The notes under the pieces are model-generated. The model was not told the DNA's origin and ran no database searches. It worked only from the letters and a program-made list of their open reading frames with translations. Source: Streptomyces violaceoruber (GTDB lineage: Bacteria > Actinomycetota > Actinomycetes > Streptomycetales > Streptomycetaceae). From it: a stretch of DNA of 64,000 nucleotides. This document shows positions 16,285 through 24,827 of this stretch, piece by piece. Position 1 is the first letter of the stretch, and each line of letters opens with the position of its first letter. The stretch spans positions 124,001-188,000 of the forward strand of contig JODI01000004.1 in NCBI GenBank assembly GCA_000720805.1, in the 5' to 3' direction. The position numbers and the translations under genes are program-made.

Positions 16285-17478
16285 ATGAGACGCCGACCCC
16301 TGCCCGCGGCGCTGACGTCGGTCGCCCTGGCCGCCGTCACCCTGTCCGCTCTGCCGACGGCCGTCCCGCCCGCGGCCGCGAGCGCGAGCCCGCCGCCCGC
16401 GAGCCGCCCGGCCGCGGCCCCCGACTGGTCCGTGGCCCTCGTCGACTCCACCACGGCCCGCTACACCCCGAGCACCATCGGCGGCTGGTCCTACCCGGTC
16501 GGCCTCTACCTCTACGGCCAGTACCTCACCTACCGGCGCACGCACGAGGCCCGCTACCTCACCTACATCAAGGACTACGTCGACCGCTTCGTGACCAGCG
16601 ACGGCACCATCGGCCAGTCCTTCAACAGCCTGGACAGCATGCAGGCCGGCCGGCTGCTGGTGATCCTGCACCACGAGACGGGCCAGGACCGCTACCGCAA
16701 GGCGGCGCAGAAGATCCGCGACCGCCTGAACACCTACCCGCGCACGAGCGACGGGGGCTTCTGGCACGCCGACACCGCCAGCCGCGCCCACCAACTCTGG
16801 GCGGACGGCGTCTACATGGTGAACCCGTTCCTCGTCGAGTACGGCAAGGAGTTCGGCGACAGCGCGTACGCGAACGACGAGGCGGCCAAGCAGCTCTCCC
16901 TCTACGGCAGCCATCTGCAGGTCGCGAACGGGCTGCTGAGGCACGCCTACGACGAGTCGAAGACCGTGAGCTGGGCGGATCCGCAGACCGGGCTCGCCCC
17001 CGAGCACTGGTGCCGTGCGGTCGGCTGGTACTCCATGGCGATCACCAACGTGCTCGACGCGATCCCCGCGAACCACCCACGCCGCGCCCAACTCCTCAAG
17101 ATCTTCAGGAGGTTGGCGGCCGGCTTGGAGAAGTACCAGGACCCGGCGACCGGACGCTGGTTCCAGGTGATCGACAAGGGCGGACGCAGTGGCAACTGGA
17201 CCGAGACGTCGTGCTCCAGCATGTTCACCTACGCCCTGTCGCGCGGCGCCCAGCAGGGTTATCTCGCCCCGCACTACAGGGCCGTCGCCCGGCGCGGCTA
17301 CCAGGGTGTCCTGGCGAAGCTGTCGGTCGGCACGGACGGCCGTACGAACCTCGCCGACATCTCCGTCGGCACGAACGTCGGCGACTACGCGTACTACGTC
17401 GCCCGCACCCGGGCCACCGACGACTTCCACGGCCTGGGTGCTTTCCTGATCATGAACGAACAACTGCGAGGTGATTAG
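16285..17478 (+). CDS. Secreted unsaturated rhamnogalacturonyl hydrolase, GH105
   Basis: 397 aa from ATG behind AAAGGGAGG. Sec signal about 1-33 (ending PPAAASAS). The (alpha/alpha)6 barrel carries the GH88/GH105 motifs: YPVGLYLYGQYLTYRRT, SLDSMQAGRLL, GGFWHADT, LWADGVYMVNPFLVEYG with the catalytic Asp (LWADG), PEHWCRAVGWYSMAITNVL, TSCSSMFTYALSRG and DYAYYV. These enzymes remove the 4,5-unsaturated uronic acid left by rhamnogalacturonan lyases, so this is the logical partner of the PL11 enzyme at the left edge. Unlike most GH105 enzymes it appears to be exported. First gene of a five-gene operon; the next start is four bases after its stop. Confidence 0.92.
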   Translation: MRRRPLPAALTSVALAAVTLSALPTAVPPAAASASPPPASRPAAAPDWSVALVDSTTARYTPSTIGGWSYPVGLYLYGQYLTYRRTHEARYLTYIKDYVDRFVTSDGTIGQSFNSLDSMQAGRLLVILHHETGQDRYRKAAQKIRDRLNTYPRTSDGGFWHADTASRAHQLWADGVYMVNPFLVEYGKEFGDSAYANDEAAKQLSLYGSHLQVANGLLRHAYDESKTVSWADPQTGLAPEHWCRAVGWYSMAITNVLDAIPANHPRRAQLLKIFRRLAAGLEKYQDPATGRWFQVIDKGGRSGNWTETSCSSMFTYALSRGAQQGYLAPHYRAVARRGYQGVLAKLSVGTDGRTNLADISVGTNVGDYAYYVARTRATDDFHGLGAFLIMNEQLRGD

Positions 17479-17482
17479 TGTC

Positions 17483-18307
17483 ATGAGCACATCCAGAAAG
17501 AACAGTGCTTCCCGTGCGAGCGCGTCCAGGAGGACGCTGCTGGGCGCCGCGATCGCCGGTGCCGCCGGAGCGGCCGTCGGTCTGCCCGTCGCGGGCACCG
17601 CACACGCCGCCTCCTGGCAGCAGAAGTGGGCCCCGTCCGCGAGCGGTGACGGACTCGGCGCCTTCGAGACGATCGAGGACGACCGCGCGGACTCGCACCC
17701 CTCCGGAGCGCCGCACATCTACGCCACCGGCAACAACTGGCGCTTCAACATGCACACGGTCGACCGCGACACGTCCACCGACCGCCAGCGGCAGGAGGTC
17801 ACCGGGCTGCGCAACGGCAGTGGCAGCAACTACCTCAAGTGGACCCAGGGTCAGACCTGGCGGGTCACGTACTCCATGTACATCCCGAGCTCGCTGAAGG
17901 CGACCACCACCTTCACGCACATCATGCAGATGAAGCAGCCGGGCGCCGGCTCCTCGCCGATCGTCGTGCAGTCGCTGCGCCGGGTGAACGGCAAGCAGAC
18001 CATCGAGCTGAAGCTCGCCATCGACGACATCCTCATCGGCCGCACCGACCTGGACCCGTTGCACGACAAGTGGACCGACGTCGACTTCCAGATCAAGGTC
18101 GGCGACGGTTCGGCGGGCTCGGTCCGCTGGATCCTCAAGAGTGGCGGCTCGACCGTCATCGACGCGTCGAAGAGCGGCGTCGACACCTTCCTCGCCGACC
18201 GCGTGCGGCCGAAGTGGGGCATCTACCGCTCCCTCGGCGACACCTCCGGGTCCCTGCAGGACACCTACCTCCTGCTCACCAATCTCCGCGGCTACCAGCT
18301 CGCGTGA
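17483..18307 (+). CDS. Tat-exported beta-jelly-roll protein, polysaccharide-lyase-like
   Basis: 274 aa from ATG at 17483. The N-terminus is a twin-arginine signal (SASRRTLLGAAIAGAAG...GTAHA, about 1-42). The mature part (about 230 residues) is beta-rich with FNMHTVDRDTSTDRQRQEV, YLKWTQGQTWRVTYSMYIPSS, FTHIMQMKQPGA and KWGIYRSLGD. This resembles the heparin-lyase-I-like/concanavalin jelly-roll lyases (polysaccharide lyase-like domain PF14099) where the KWTQG...TYSM and H-x-x-x-MK strands line the cleft. I infer a polysaccharide lyase or glycan-binding role on pectin-type substrate from fold and operon. Catalytic residues were not identified with confidence. Confidence 0.65.
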   Translation: MSTSRKNSASRASASRRTLLGAAIAGAAGAAVGLPVAGTAHAASWQQKWAPSASGDGLGAFETIEDDRADSHPSGAPHIYATGNNWRFNMHTVDRDTSTDRQRQEVTGLRNGSGSNYLKWTQGQTWRVTYSMYIPSSLKATTTFTHIMQMKQPGAGSSPIVVQSLRRVNGKQTIELKLAIDDILIGRTDLDPLHDKWTDVDFQIKVGDGSAGSVRWILKSGGSTVIDASKSGVDTFLADRVRPKWGIYRSLGDTSGSLQDTYLLLTNLRGYQLA

Positions 18308-18318
18308 GGAGCGCCGCC

Positions 18319-20184
18319 ATGAAACCCCCCACCGTGCCGCGGCGCCGTGCCGCGGCGATCGTCCTCTTCGTCCTCGCCATGGTCCTGGGACTCACCCACC
18401 CCGGCGCCCTCGCCGCCCCGCGGACCCCTCCGCGCGCGGCCGCCCTGGACATGCGCGACCCCGCCGCGTCAGCGACGCCCCTCGACCTGGAGAACCCCCG
18501 CCAGCAGTTCCTCCGCAACGCCGTCGGCGGCCTCTTCCTGCACTGGGGCCTGCGCACCGCCCCCGCCCACACCGACTGCGCCGCATGGGAGAACGACGTC
18601 ACGAACGGCGGCTGGAGTCCCGACTACTGGGTGAAGGAGGCCCAGAAGCTGCACACGCAGTACCTGGTCCTCGCCTCCTTCCACAGCCGCCTCGGCTACG
18701 CCCGCGCCTGGCCGTCGAAGATCCCCGGTTCCTGCTCCACCAAGCGGGACTTCCTCGGCGAACTGGTCACCGCCGCGAAGGCCAAGGGCCTGAAGGTCAT
18801 CCTCTACATGACCGACGACCCCCAGTGGCACGCCGAGGGCGGCCACGAGTGGCTCGACTCGGCCGCGTACTCGGCCTACAAGGGCAAGAACGTCGACCTG
18901 ACCACCCGGGACGGCTTCGGGCAGTTCAGCTACGACAACTTCTTCGAGGTCATGGACCGCTACCCCGACCTCGGCGGCTTCTGGATCGACAACGACAACG
19001 CCTACTGGGAGAGCAACAACCTCTACGCGCAGATCTACCAGAAGCGTCCGAACTACACGATCAGCAACAACAACGAAGACACGCCGATCATGGACATGAT
19101 CAGCAATGAGCAGAAGACGGGGATGACGCCGGAGTACGACTACCCGCAGGCTGTCTACACCGCCCAGCCCCGCCTCACCGAGGCCGACTTCAAGCTGCCC
19201 TCCACCGGCGCCTGGTGGTACGGGGGCACCGACCCGTCGGTCGACAAGATGCTCACCCTCGGTCGCCTCGTCACCAACGCGGGCTCGTCCGTGAAGGCGC
19301 TGATGGCCGAGACCGCTCAGGTCAACGGCACGTTCCCGGCCAACCAGGCCGACTTCAACAACTTCGCGAACTCCTACCTCGGCCCCATCTGGGAGTCCCT
19401 GCACGGCACCGAGGGCGGCGGCTACATGTACGGCGGCCTCAAACCCGGCTTCTGGAACGACGGCGCGCACGGAGTGACCACGATCAGCAAGACCGACCCC
19501 AACCGCCAGTACATCCACGTCCTGACCCCGCCCAGCACCAGCACCCTGCGCGTCCGCGACAACGGCTACCGCATCGCGTCGGTCACCAACCTCCGTACCG
19601 GAGCGGCGGTTTCGTGGTCGCAGTCGGGTGGTGTGCTCACCCTCACGGGCCTCGGGAACTGGGACCCGTACGACACGGTGTTCAAGGTCACGGCGGCCGG
19701 CCGCCAGGGGATCCTCTCCGGCGTCAAGGTGAGCGCGAGCGCCTCGGCGAGCGGTCACGCGGGCTCGGCCGCCAATGACGGCGACTACCGCACCTACTGG
19801 GACAACAACAAGACGCTCCCGGTGAACCTCACCTTCGACCTCGGCTCGGCGAAGAAGGTCCAGTACCTCGGGCTCAACCAGCGCGAGGACTCCGTCGCCT
19901 ACGCCCGCTCGGACACCGAGCAGTCGGCGCGGATCAAGGACTACAAGGTGTACCTGAGCGCCGACGGCTCGACCTGGGGAAGCCCGGTGAAGTCCGGTCA
20001 GCTGCCCAGTCGCCGCGGCATCCAGGGCATCGACCTCACCGCCTCGAGCGCCCGCTACGTCCGTCTCGAGGTCGACTCCACCTGGGCCGCCTCCACCGAC
20101 ACGACCCGCTACCAGCGCCTGCGGATCGACGAGGCATGGGTCGGCACCTCGTACGCGACTCCCGCGAAGAGGGGACAGTCATGA
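18319..20184 (+). CDS. Secreted GH29-like alpha-L-fucosidase with F5/8 type C domain
   Basis: 621 aa from ATG 12 bases after the previous stop with GAGGAG between. Sec signal about 1-33 (ending GALAAP). The TIM-barrel part (about 55-460) shows GH29 traits: GGLFLHWGLRTAP, TQYLVLASFHSRLGYARAWPS, DFLGELVTAAKAKGLKVILYMT and the nucleophile-type strand LGGFWIDNDNAYWE. A discoidin/F5/8 type C (CBM32-like) domain closes the protein (about 490-615: SASASGHAGSAANDGDYRTYW, VNLTFDLGSAKKVQYLGLNQ). GH29 removes alpha-linked L-fucose; in this operon, RG-I side chains or arabinogalactan would be plausible substrates. The family call is by pattern; a neighbouring clan member is possible. Stop overlaps the next ATG (ATGA). 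Confidence 0.68.
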   Translation: MKPPTVPRRRAAAIVLFVLAMVLGLTHPGALAAPRTPPRAAALDMRDPAASATPLDLENPRQQFLRNAVGGLFLHWGLRTAPAHTDCAAWENDVTNGGWSPDYWVKEAQKLHTQYLVLASFHSRLGYARAWPSKIPGSCSTKRDFLGELVTAAKAKGLKVILYMTDDPQWHAEGGHEWLDSAAYSAYKGKNVDLTTRDGFGQFSYDNFFEVMDRYPDLGGFWIDNDNAYWESNNLYAQIYQKRPNYTISNNNEDTPIMDMISNEQKTGMTPEYDYPQAVYTAQPRLTEADFKLPSTGAWWYGGTDPSVDKMLTLGRLVTNAGSSVKALMAETAQVNGTFPANQADFNNFANSYLGPIWESLHGTEGGGYMYGGLKPGFWNDGAHGVTTISKTDPNRQYIHVLTPPSTSTLRVRDNGYRIASVTNLRTGAAVSWSQSGGVLTLTGLGNWDPYDTVFKVTAAGRQGILSGVKVSASASASGHAGSAANDGDYRTYWDNNKTLPVNLTFDLGSAKKVQYLGLNQREDSVAYARSDTEQSARIKDYKVYLSADGSTWGSPVKSGQLPSRRGIQGIDLTASSARYVRLEVDSTWAASTDTTRYQRLRIDEAWVGTSYATPAKRGQS

Positions 20185-22448
20185 CACGGATCACCCCCAT
20201 CACGCGCGTCAGATCACTGGTCGTGGCCCTGGTCGGGCTGCTGATCGCCTCGGCGATCCCGCTGCTGGCCGCCGCCCGCCCGGCGGCCGCCTCCGACAAC
20301 GGCCAGTCGGTCCGGCCCGCGATGGGCTGGAGCAGCTGGAGTTTCGTGCGCCGCTCGCCGACCGAGGCGAAGATCAAGGCCCAGGCCGACGCGCTCGTGT
20401 CGAGCGGCCTCAAGAACCACGGCTTCGTCCACATCAACCTGGACGACTTCTGGCAGAAGTGCGACGACAACGGCTTCGTCGTCGACTCCTACGGCCGCTG
20501 GGCCGTCGACACCGCCAAGTTCCCGTCCGGCATCAAGGCGCTGGCCGACTACATCCACTCCAAGGGCCTGAAGTTCGGCTTCTACGTGACCCCCGGCATC
20601 GCCAAGAACGCCGTCACCAGGAACACGCCGATCGAGGGGACCTCGTACCACGCCAAGGACATCGCGGACACCTCGAAGACGGAGAAGAACTACAACTGCA
20701 AGAACATGTACTACATCGACTACGGGAAGCCGGGCGCGCAGGAGTTCGTGAACTCCTGGGCGCGGCAGTTCGCCTCCTGGGGGGTCGACTACCTGAAGAT
20801 CGACGGAGTGGGCAGCCAGGACATCCCCGACGTCCAGGCCTGGGACAAGGCGCTGCGTGCCTCCGGACGGCCCATCAACTTCGCGCTGTCCAACAACCTT
20901 CCGATCGCGGACGCCACCACCTGGAAGAAGCTGGCGAACAGCTGGCGCACACAGGGTGACGTGGAGTGCTACTGCGGCCCCGGCTCCAACGGCAGCGGCT
21001 ATCCGCTCACCGACTGGTCGCACGTCTCCTCCCGCTTCAACTCGGCCGCCTCCTGGCAGCCGTACGCGGGCCCCGGCGGCTGGAACGACCTCGACTCCCT
21101 GGAGATCGGCAACGGCGACCGGGTGGGCCTGACCGCCGACCAGCGCCGGTCCCACTTCACCCTCTGGGCGATGGCCGCCTCGCCGCTGCTGCTCGGCACA
21201 GACCTGACCGACCTCGACCCGGTCGACGAGGCGATGCTGACGAACGACCGGCTGATCGGGGTCAACCAGGACGGCGTCGCCGCCAAGCGGATCGTGAACA
21301 GTGGGGTCAAGCAGGTCTGGAGCAAGAAGGAGAAGGACGGCCAGTACGTGGTGGCCCTGTTCAACACCGGCACGTCCGGCAACGCGACGGTCTCCGTGGA
21401 CTGGTCCCAGGTGGGCTTCACCGGCTCCGGTGACGTCACCGACCTGTGGTCCGGATCCCACAAGGGCGTGATCGCCGACTCCTACAGCGCGACCCTGCGG
21501 CCGGGCGAGACCCGGCTGATCCGCGTGCAGCCCGCCAACTCCCTCAAGAGCGCTGCCGCTTCACCCGGCATGGCCGTCGCCCCCTACGAGTACCTCGGCT
21601 GGGGCAACCCACCGAACCCCACCTCGGTGATGTCGGCGACCGGCGTCAAGTGGTTCACGCTCGCGTTCATCCTCTCCGACGGCGGCTGCAACCCGAAGTG
21701 GGACGGCACGCGCCCGCTGACCGGCGGCACCGACCAGTCCAGGATCGACGCGATCAGATCCGCCGGCGGCGACGTCATGGTCTCCGTCGGCGGCTGGAGC
21801 GGGAACAAGCTCGGCGAGAAGTGCTCCAGCGCCTCGGCGCTCGCGGGCGCGTACCAGAAGGTGATCGACGCGTACCGGCTGAAGGCCCTCGACATCGACA
21901 TCGAGAACACCGAGTGGTCGAACGCCACGGTGCGGCAGCGGGTGGTCGACGCGCTGAAGACGGTGAAGGCGAACAACCCCGGCCTGAAGACCGTCATCAC
22001 CTTCGGCACCACCACCAGCGGTCCCGACTCCACCGGCGTCGACATGATCAAGCGGGCCGCCAACTCCGGTCTGGCGAACGACGTCTGGTGCGTCATGCCG
22101 TTCGACTTCGGCGGCGGCACCACCACCATGGGCACCCTCACCACGCAGGCCATGGAGGGCCTCAAGGCCCGGGTCAAGTCGGCGTACGGCTACAGCGACG
22201 CCACCGCGTACGCCCACATCGGACTGTCCTCGATGAACGGCAAGACCGACGACTCCGGTGAGCGCGTCCGCGTCGCCGACTTCCAGACCATGCTCGCCTA
22301 CGCCCAGCAGCACCACATCGGGCGCCTCACCTACTGGTCCGTCAACCGCGACCGCCCCTGCGGCTCGGGCACCGACGGCGACTCCTGCAGCGGTGTCTCG
22401 CAGCAGCCGTACGACTACCTCAAGGTCTTCACCCGGTACACGGGCTGA
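20181..22448 (+). CDS. Secreted GH27 alpha-galactosidase fused to a GH18-like domain
   Basis: 755 aa. ATG overlaps the previous stop by four bases behind GAGGGGAC. Sec signal about 1-38. The GH27 module (about 40-450) has AMGWSSWSF, FVHINLDDFWQ, GLKFGFYVTPG, the nucleophile strand VDYLKIDGVG, FALSNN, and the DLDSLEIGN acid/base region; a C-terminal beta-sandwich ends near PANSLKS. After a short hinge a second barrel starts at MAVAPYEYLGWG (about 465-755). It has GH18 features: GGDVMVSVGGWSG, LKALDIDIENTEW with the catalytic Glu of the DxDxE motif, VWCVMPFDFGGG and LTYWSVNRDRPC. One polypeptide would thus remove terminal alpha-galactose and cleave, or bind, a GlcNAc-containing glycan. No FN3 or CBM separates the two. 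Confidence 0.85.
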   Translation: MTRITPITRVRSLVVALVGLLIASAIPLLAAARPAAASDNGQSVRPAMGWSSWSFVRRSPTEAKIKAQADALVSSGLKNHGFVHINLDDFWQKCDDNGFVVDSYGRWAVDTAKFPSGIKALADYIHSKGLKFGFYVTPGIAKNAVTRNTPIEGTSYHAKDIADTSKTEKNYNCKNMYYIDYGKPGAQEFVNSWARQFASWGVDYLKIDGVGSQDIPDVQAWDKALRASGRPINFALSNNLPIADATTWKKLANSWRTQGDVECYCGPGSNGSGYPLTDWSHVSSRFNSAASWQPYAGPGGWNDLDSLEIGNGDRVGLTADQRRSHFTLWAMAASPLLLGTDLTDLDPVDEAMLTNDRLIGVNQDGVAAKRIVNSGVKQVWSKKEKDGQYVVALFNTGTSGNATVSVDWSQVGFTGSGDVTDLWSGSHKGVIADSYSATLRPGETRLIRVQPANSLKSAAASPGMAVAPYEYLGWGNPPNPTSVMSATGVKWFTLAFILSDGGCNPKWDGTRPLTGGTDQSRIDAIRSAGGDVMVSVGGWSGNKLGEKCSSASALAGAYQKVIDAYRLKALDIDIENTEWSNATVRQRVVDALKTVKANNPGLKTVITFGTTTSGPDSTGVDMIKRAANSGLANDVWCVMPFDFGGGTTTMGTLTTQAMEGLKARVKSAYGYSDATAYAHIGLSSMNGKTDDSGERVRVADFQTMLAYAQQHHIGRLTYWSVNRDRPCGSGTDGDSCSGVSQQPYDYLKVFTRYTG

Positions 22449-22458
22449 GGGGACAACC

Positions 22459-24108
22459 ATGAAACCCACCAGAACACTGGCGTGGGGCCTCTCCCTGGCC
22501 CTTTCCCTCCCACTCGTCGGCCTCACCGGGGGCAGCGTCGCCGCTGCGGCCGACACCCAGCCGCCGACCCGCCCCGGCAGGCCCAGTTGCGCGGACATCG
22601 GCGAGAACGGCCTGAAGCTGTCCTGGGGCGCCGCCACCGACAACGTGGGCGTGACGGCGTACGACCTCTACGAGCACGGCAACAAGATCGGTGAGGCACC
22701 GGGGAGTTCGACCTCCAAAGCGCTGACCGGCCTCGCACCCGACACGACGTACAACCTCACCGTCATCGCCCGGGACGCGGCCGGCAACACGTCCACCGCG
22801 AGCCCGGTCGTCGACTGCGCGACCCGGCCCAGTTCCGACACCACACCACCGAAGAAACCCGGCACCCTGTCCGCGGCCGGCGTCACGTCGAACAGCGTCG
22901 ACCTGAAGTGGGGCGCCTCCACGGACGACCGGGCGGTCGTGGCGTACGACGTGCGCAGTGACACCACGGTCTACAAGACGGTCACCAGCGGTACGTCGAC
23001 CACCCTCACCGGCCTCGCCTGCGACAGCCCGTACGCCCTGAACGTCGTCGCCCGCGACGCGGCGGGCAACGTGTCCGCGCGGAGCAACACGGTGAACGTC
23101 ACGACGAAGGCGTGCGCCGCCGACGGCGGCGTCCCGTCGTCCGTCTCCACCCTGTCCACGGGCTGGACGATCCCGTGGGGCATCTTCTGGCTGCCCGACG
23201 GACAGTCCGCCCTGGTCACCGAGCGGGACGACTTCCGCGTCTGGAAGGTCACGAAGGCCGGCGCGAGGACCCAGGTGGGGACCGTCCCCAACGCCGTCAC
23301 CACCAACGGCGAGGGCGGGCTCCTCGGCGTCGCCGTCGACCCCAAGTGGGCGAGCAACCACTACGTCTACTTCATGCACACCGCGTCCGAGGGCAACCGC
23401 GTGGTCCGTATGACGTACGACGGAAGCTCCCTGAGCGCCTACACCGTCCTCCTCCAGGGCATCAAGAAGAACCGCTACCACAACGGCGGCCGCCTCGCCT
23501 TCGGCCCCGACGGCTACCTCTACGTCTCCACCGGCGAGGCCCAGACACCCGACCTCGCCCAGGACAAGAACTCCCTCAACGGCAAGATCCTGCGCATGAC
23601 GACGGACGGGAAACCGGCCCCCGGCAACCCCTTCGGGAACTACGTGTACTCCCTCGGCCACCGCAACCCACAGGGCCTTGCCTTCGACCGCAACGGCCGG
23701 CTGTGGGAGGCGGAGTTCGGCAACAGCTCCAAGGACGAACTGAACCTGATCAAGCCGGGCGCCAACTACGGCTGGCCGACCTGCGAGGGTTCCTGCAGCG
23801 TCTCCGGGATGACCAACCCGAAGGCCACCTGGAACGTCTCCGAGGCCTCGCCCAGCGGCATCGCCATCGTGCGCAACGTCGTCTACATGGCGTCCCTGCG
23901 CGGCGAACGCCTGTGGCGGATCCCGATCGACGGCGACAAGGAGAGCGTCGGCACCCCGACGGCGTACTACGTCGGCACCTACGGCCGGCTGCGTACGGTC
24001 ACCAAGGTGCCGGGCGCCGACCGGCTGTGGCTGTCGACCACCAACTGCGACAACAACGGAGGGGCGGCGGACGGCTCGGACAAGATCTTCCGGGTCGGTG
24101 TCGGTTAG
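22459..24108 (+). CDS. Secreted FN3-FN3-PQQ-type sugar dehydrogenase (GSDH/sorbosone fold)
   Basis: 549 aa from ATG 10 bases after the previous stop with GAGGGGA between. Sec signal about 1-34. Two fibronectin type III domains (about 36-118 and 125-215, the second with VDLKWGASTDDRAVVAYDV) precede a six-bladed beta-propeller (about 222-549). Propeller motifs: IPWGIFWLPDG, GEGGLLGVAVDPKWASNHYVY, YHNGGRLAFGPDGYLYVSTGE, GHRNPQGLAFDRNGRLWEAEFG and NYGWPTCEG. This is the soluble glucose/sorbosone dehydrogenase family, which oxidises sugars at C1 with PQQ. Whether PQQ is available here is unknown, and some members may be cofactor-free lectin-like proteins. Last gene of the operon, followed by a strong terminator. 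Confidence 0.87.
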   Translation: MKPTRTLAWGLSLALSLPLVGLTGGSVAAAADTQPPTRPGRPSCADIGENGLKLSWGAATDNVGVTAYDLYEHGNKIGEAPGSSTSKALTGLAPDTTYNLTVIARDAAGNTSTASPVVDCATRPSSDTTPPKKPGTLSAAGVTSNSVDLKWGASTDDRAVVAYDVRSDTTVYKTVTSGTSTTLTGLACDSPYALNVVARDAAGNVSARSNTVNVTTKACAADGGVPSSVSTLSTGWTIPWGIFWLPDGQSALVTERDDFRVWKVTKAGARTQVGTVPNAVTTNGEGGLLGVAVDPKWASNHYVYFMHTASEGNRVVRMTYDGSSLSAYTVLLQGIKKNRYHNGGRLAFGPDGYLYVSTGEAQTPDLAQDKNSLNGKILRMTTDGKPAPGNPFGNYVYSLGHRNPQGLAFDRNGRLWEAEFGNSSKDELNLIKPGANYGWPTCEGSCSVSGMTNPKATWNVSEASPSGIAIVRNVVYMASLRGERLWRIPIDGDKESVGTPTAYYVGTYGRLRTVTKVPGADRLWLSTTNCDNNGGAADGSDKIFRVGVG

Positions 24109-24167
24109 CGACGGCCTGCTTCGCCCTCTCATGACATGGGGGCATCGGTGAGTTGAGGACGCGAACG

Positions 24168-24206
24168 CACAGCGGCTCCGACGGGACTCCCGTCGGAGCC
24201 GCTGTG
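24168..24206 (+). terminator. Terminator of the RG-I operon
   Basis: A perfect 18-bp stem (CACAGCGGCTCCGACGGG and its complement) with a three-base ACT loop lies 60 bases after the last stop codon of the operon. Confidence 0.9.
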
Positions 24207-24334
24207 CTGAAGAGAAGGTCGACTGGGACCCTCGCAGCGCCGCGGCGTACCCCGCCATCAGAAGGGCCCTGGTCCCGGTTCAACCCGCCCGTCGCGTGAC
24301 CGGGGCGGACCGGGCGCCTCCGCTGCGCGTTGCG

Positions 24335-24733
24335 TCAGGGTGCGAACTTCTCGATGGCGGCCGGGGTGACGGGGGTGAAGAAGTTGACGAGGTTGCCGTC
24401 GGGGTCGCGGAACAGCAGCGACCGGTTGCCCCAGGGCATCGTGGTGGGCCCGTTGACGAAGTCGGTGACGAAGCCGGTCAGGTTCTGGTGAACGCGGTCC
24501 ACGTCGTCGACGAGGAACTCGGTGATCACGCTGTGGTTGTCCGCCGGGCGGGCAGCGCCCGGGGCGAACAGCGGGACGGTGCGGGTGCCGGCGATCGCGA
24601 GGGTGGCGCCCGGGGTCCTGAGTTCGGCGAAGTCCTCGGTGGCCCACGTCGCCCGCACTCCCGTGGCGCGCTCGTAGAACTCGACGAGACGTGCCACGTC
24701 GCTGGTGATGATGCGGATCGAGACGAAGTCCAT
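24335..24733 (-). CDS. VOC-superfamily (glyoxalase/bleomycin-resistance-like) protein
   Basis: 132 aa, one VOC module with the paired beta-alpha-beta-beta-beta units: SIRIITSDVARLVEFYERATG at the N-terminus and VDRVHQNLTGFV...WGNRSLLFRDPDGNLVNFFTP at the C-terminus. Family members bind a metal and act as lyases, dioxygenases or antibiotic-binding proteins; the reaction here is unknown. Start ATG behind AAGGGGAT. It is divergent from a WYL-type regulator with an operator-like palindrome between, so it is the likely target of that regulator. Confidence 0.88.
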   Translation of the reverse strand: MDFVSIRIITSDVARLVEFYERATGVRATWATEDFAELRTPGATLAIAGTRTVPLFAPGAARPADNHSVITEFLVDDVDRVHQNLTGFVTDFVNGPTTMPWGNRSLLFRDPDGNLVNFFTPVTPAAIEKFAP

Positions 24734-24784
24734 GGGGATCCCCTTGTGGCTGTGTGGAGGCGTGCACGTCGCAGGCTAGGAGGA

Positions 24785-24809
24785 ATAGTGGACAGAATCG
24801 GTCCAGTAT
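24785..24809. promoter_or_regulatory. Operator-like inverted repeat between VOC and WYL genes
   Basis: Half-sites ATAGTGGAC and GTCCAGTAT face each other across a 7-base AGAATCG spacer, matching at 8 of 9 positions. The repeat ends 19 bases before the regulator start and probably serves both divergent promoters. Confidence 0.6.
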
Positions 24810-24827
24810 TCGCGTTAGGTTGTGGAC

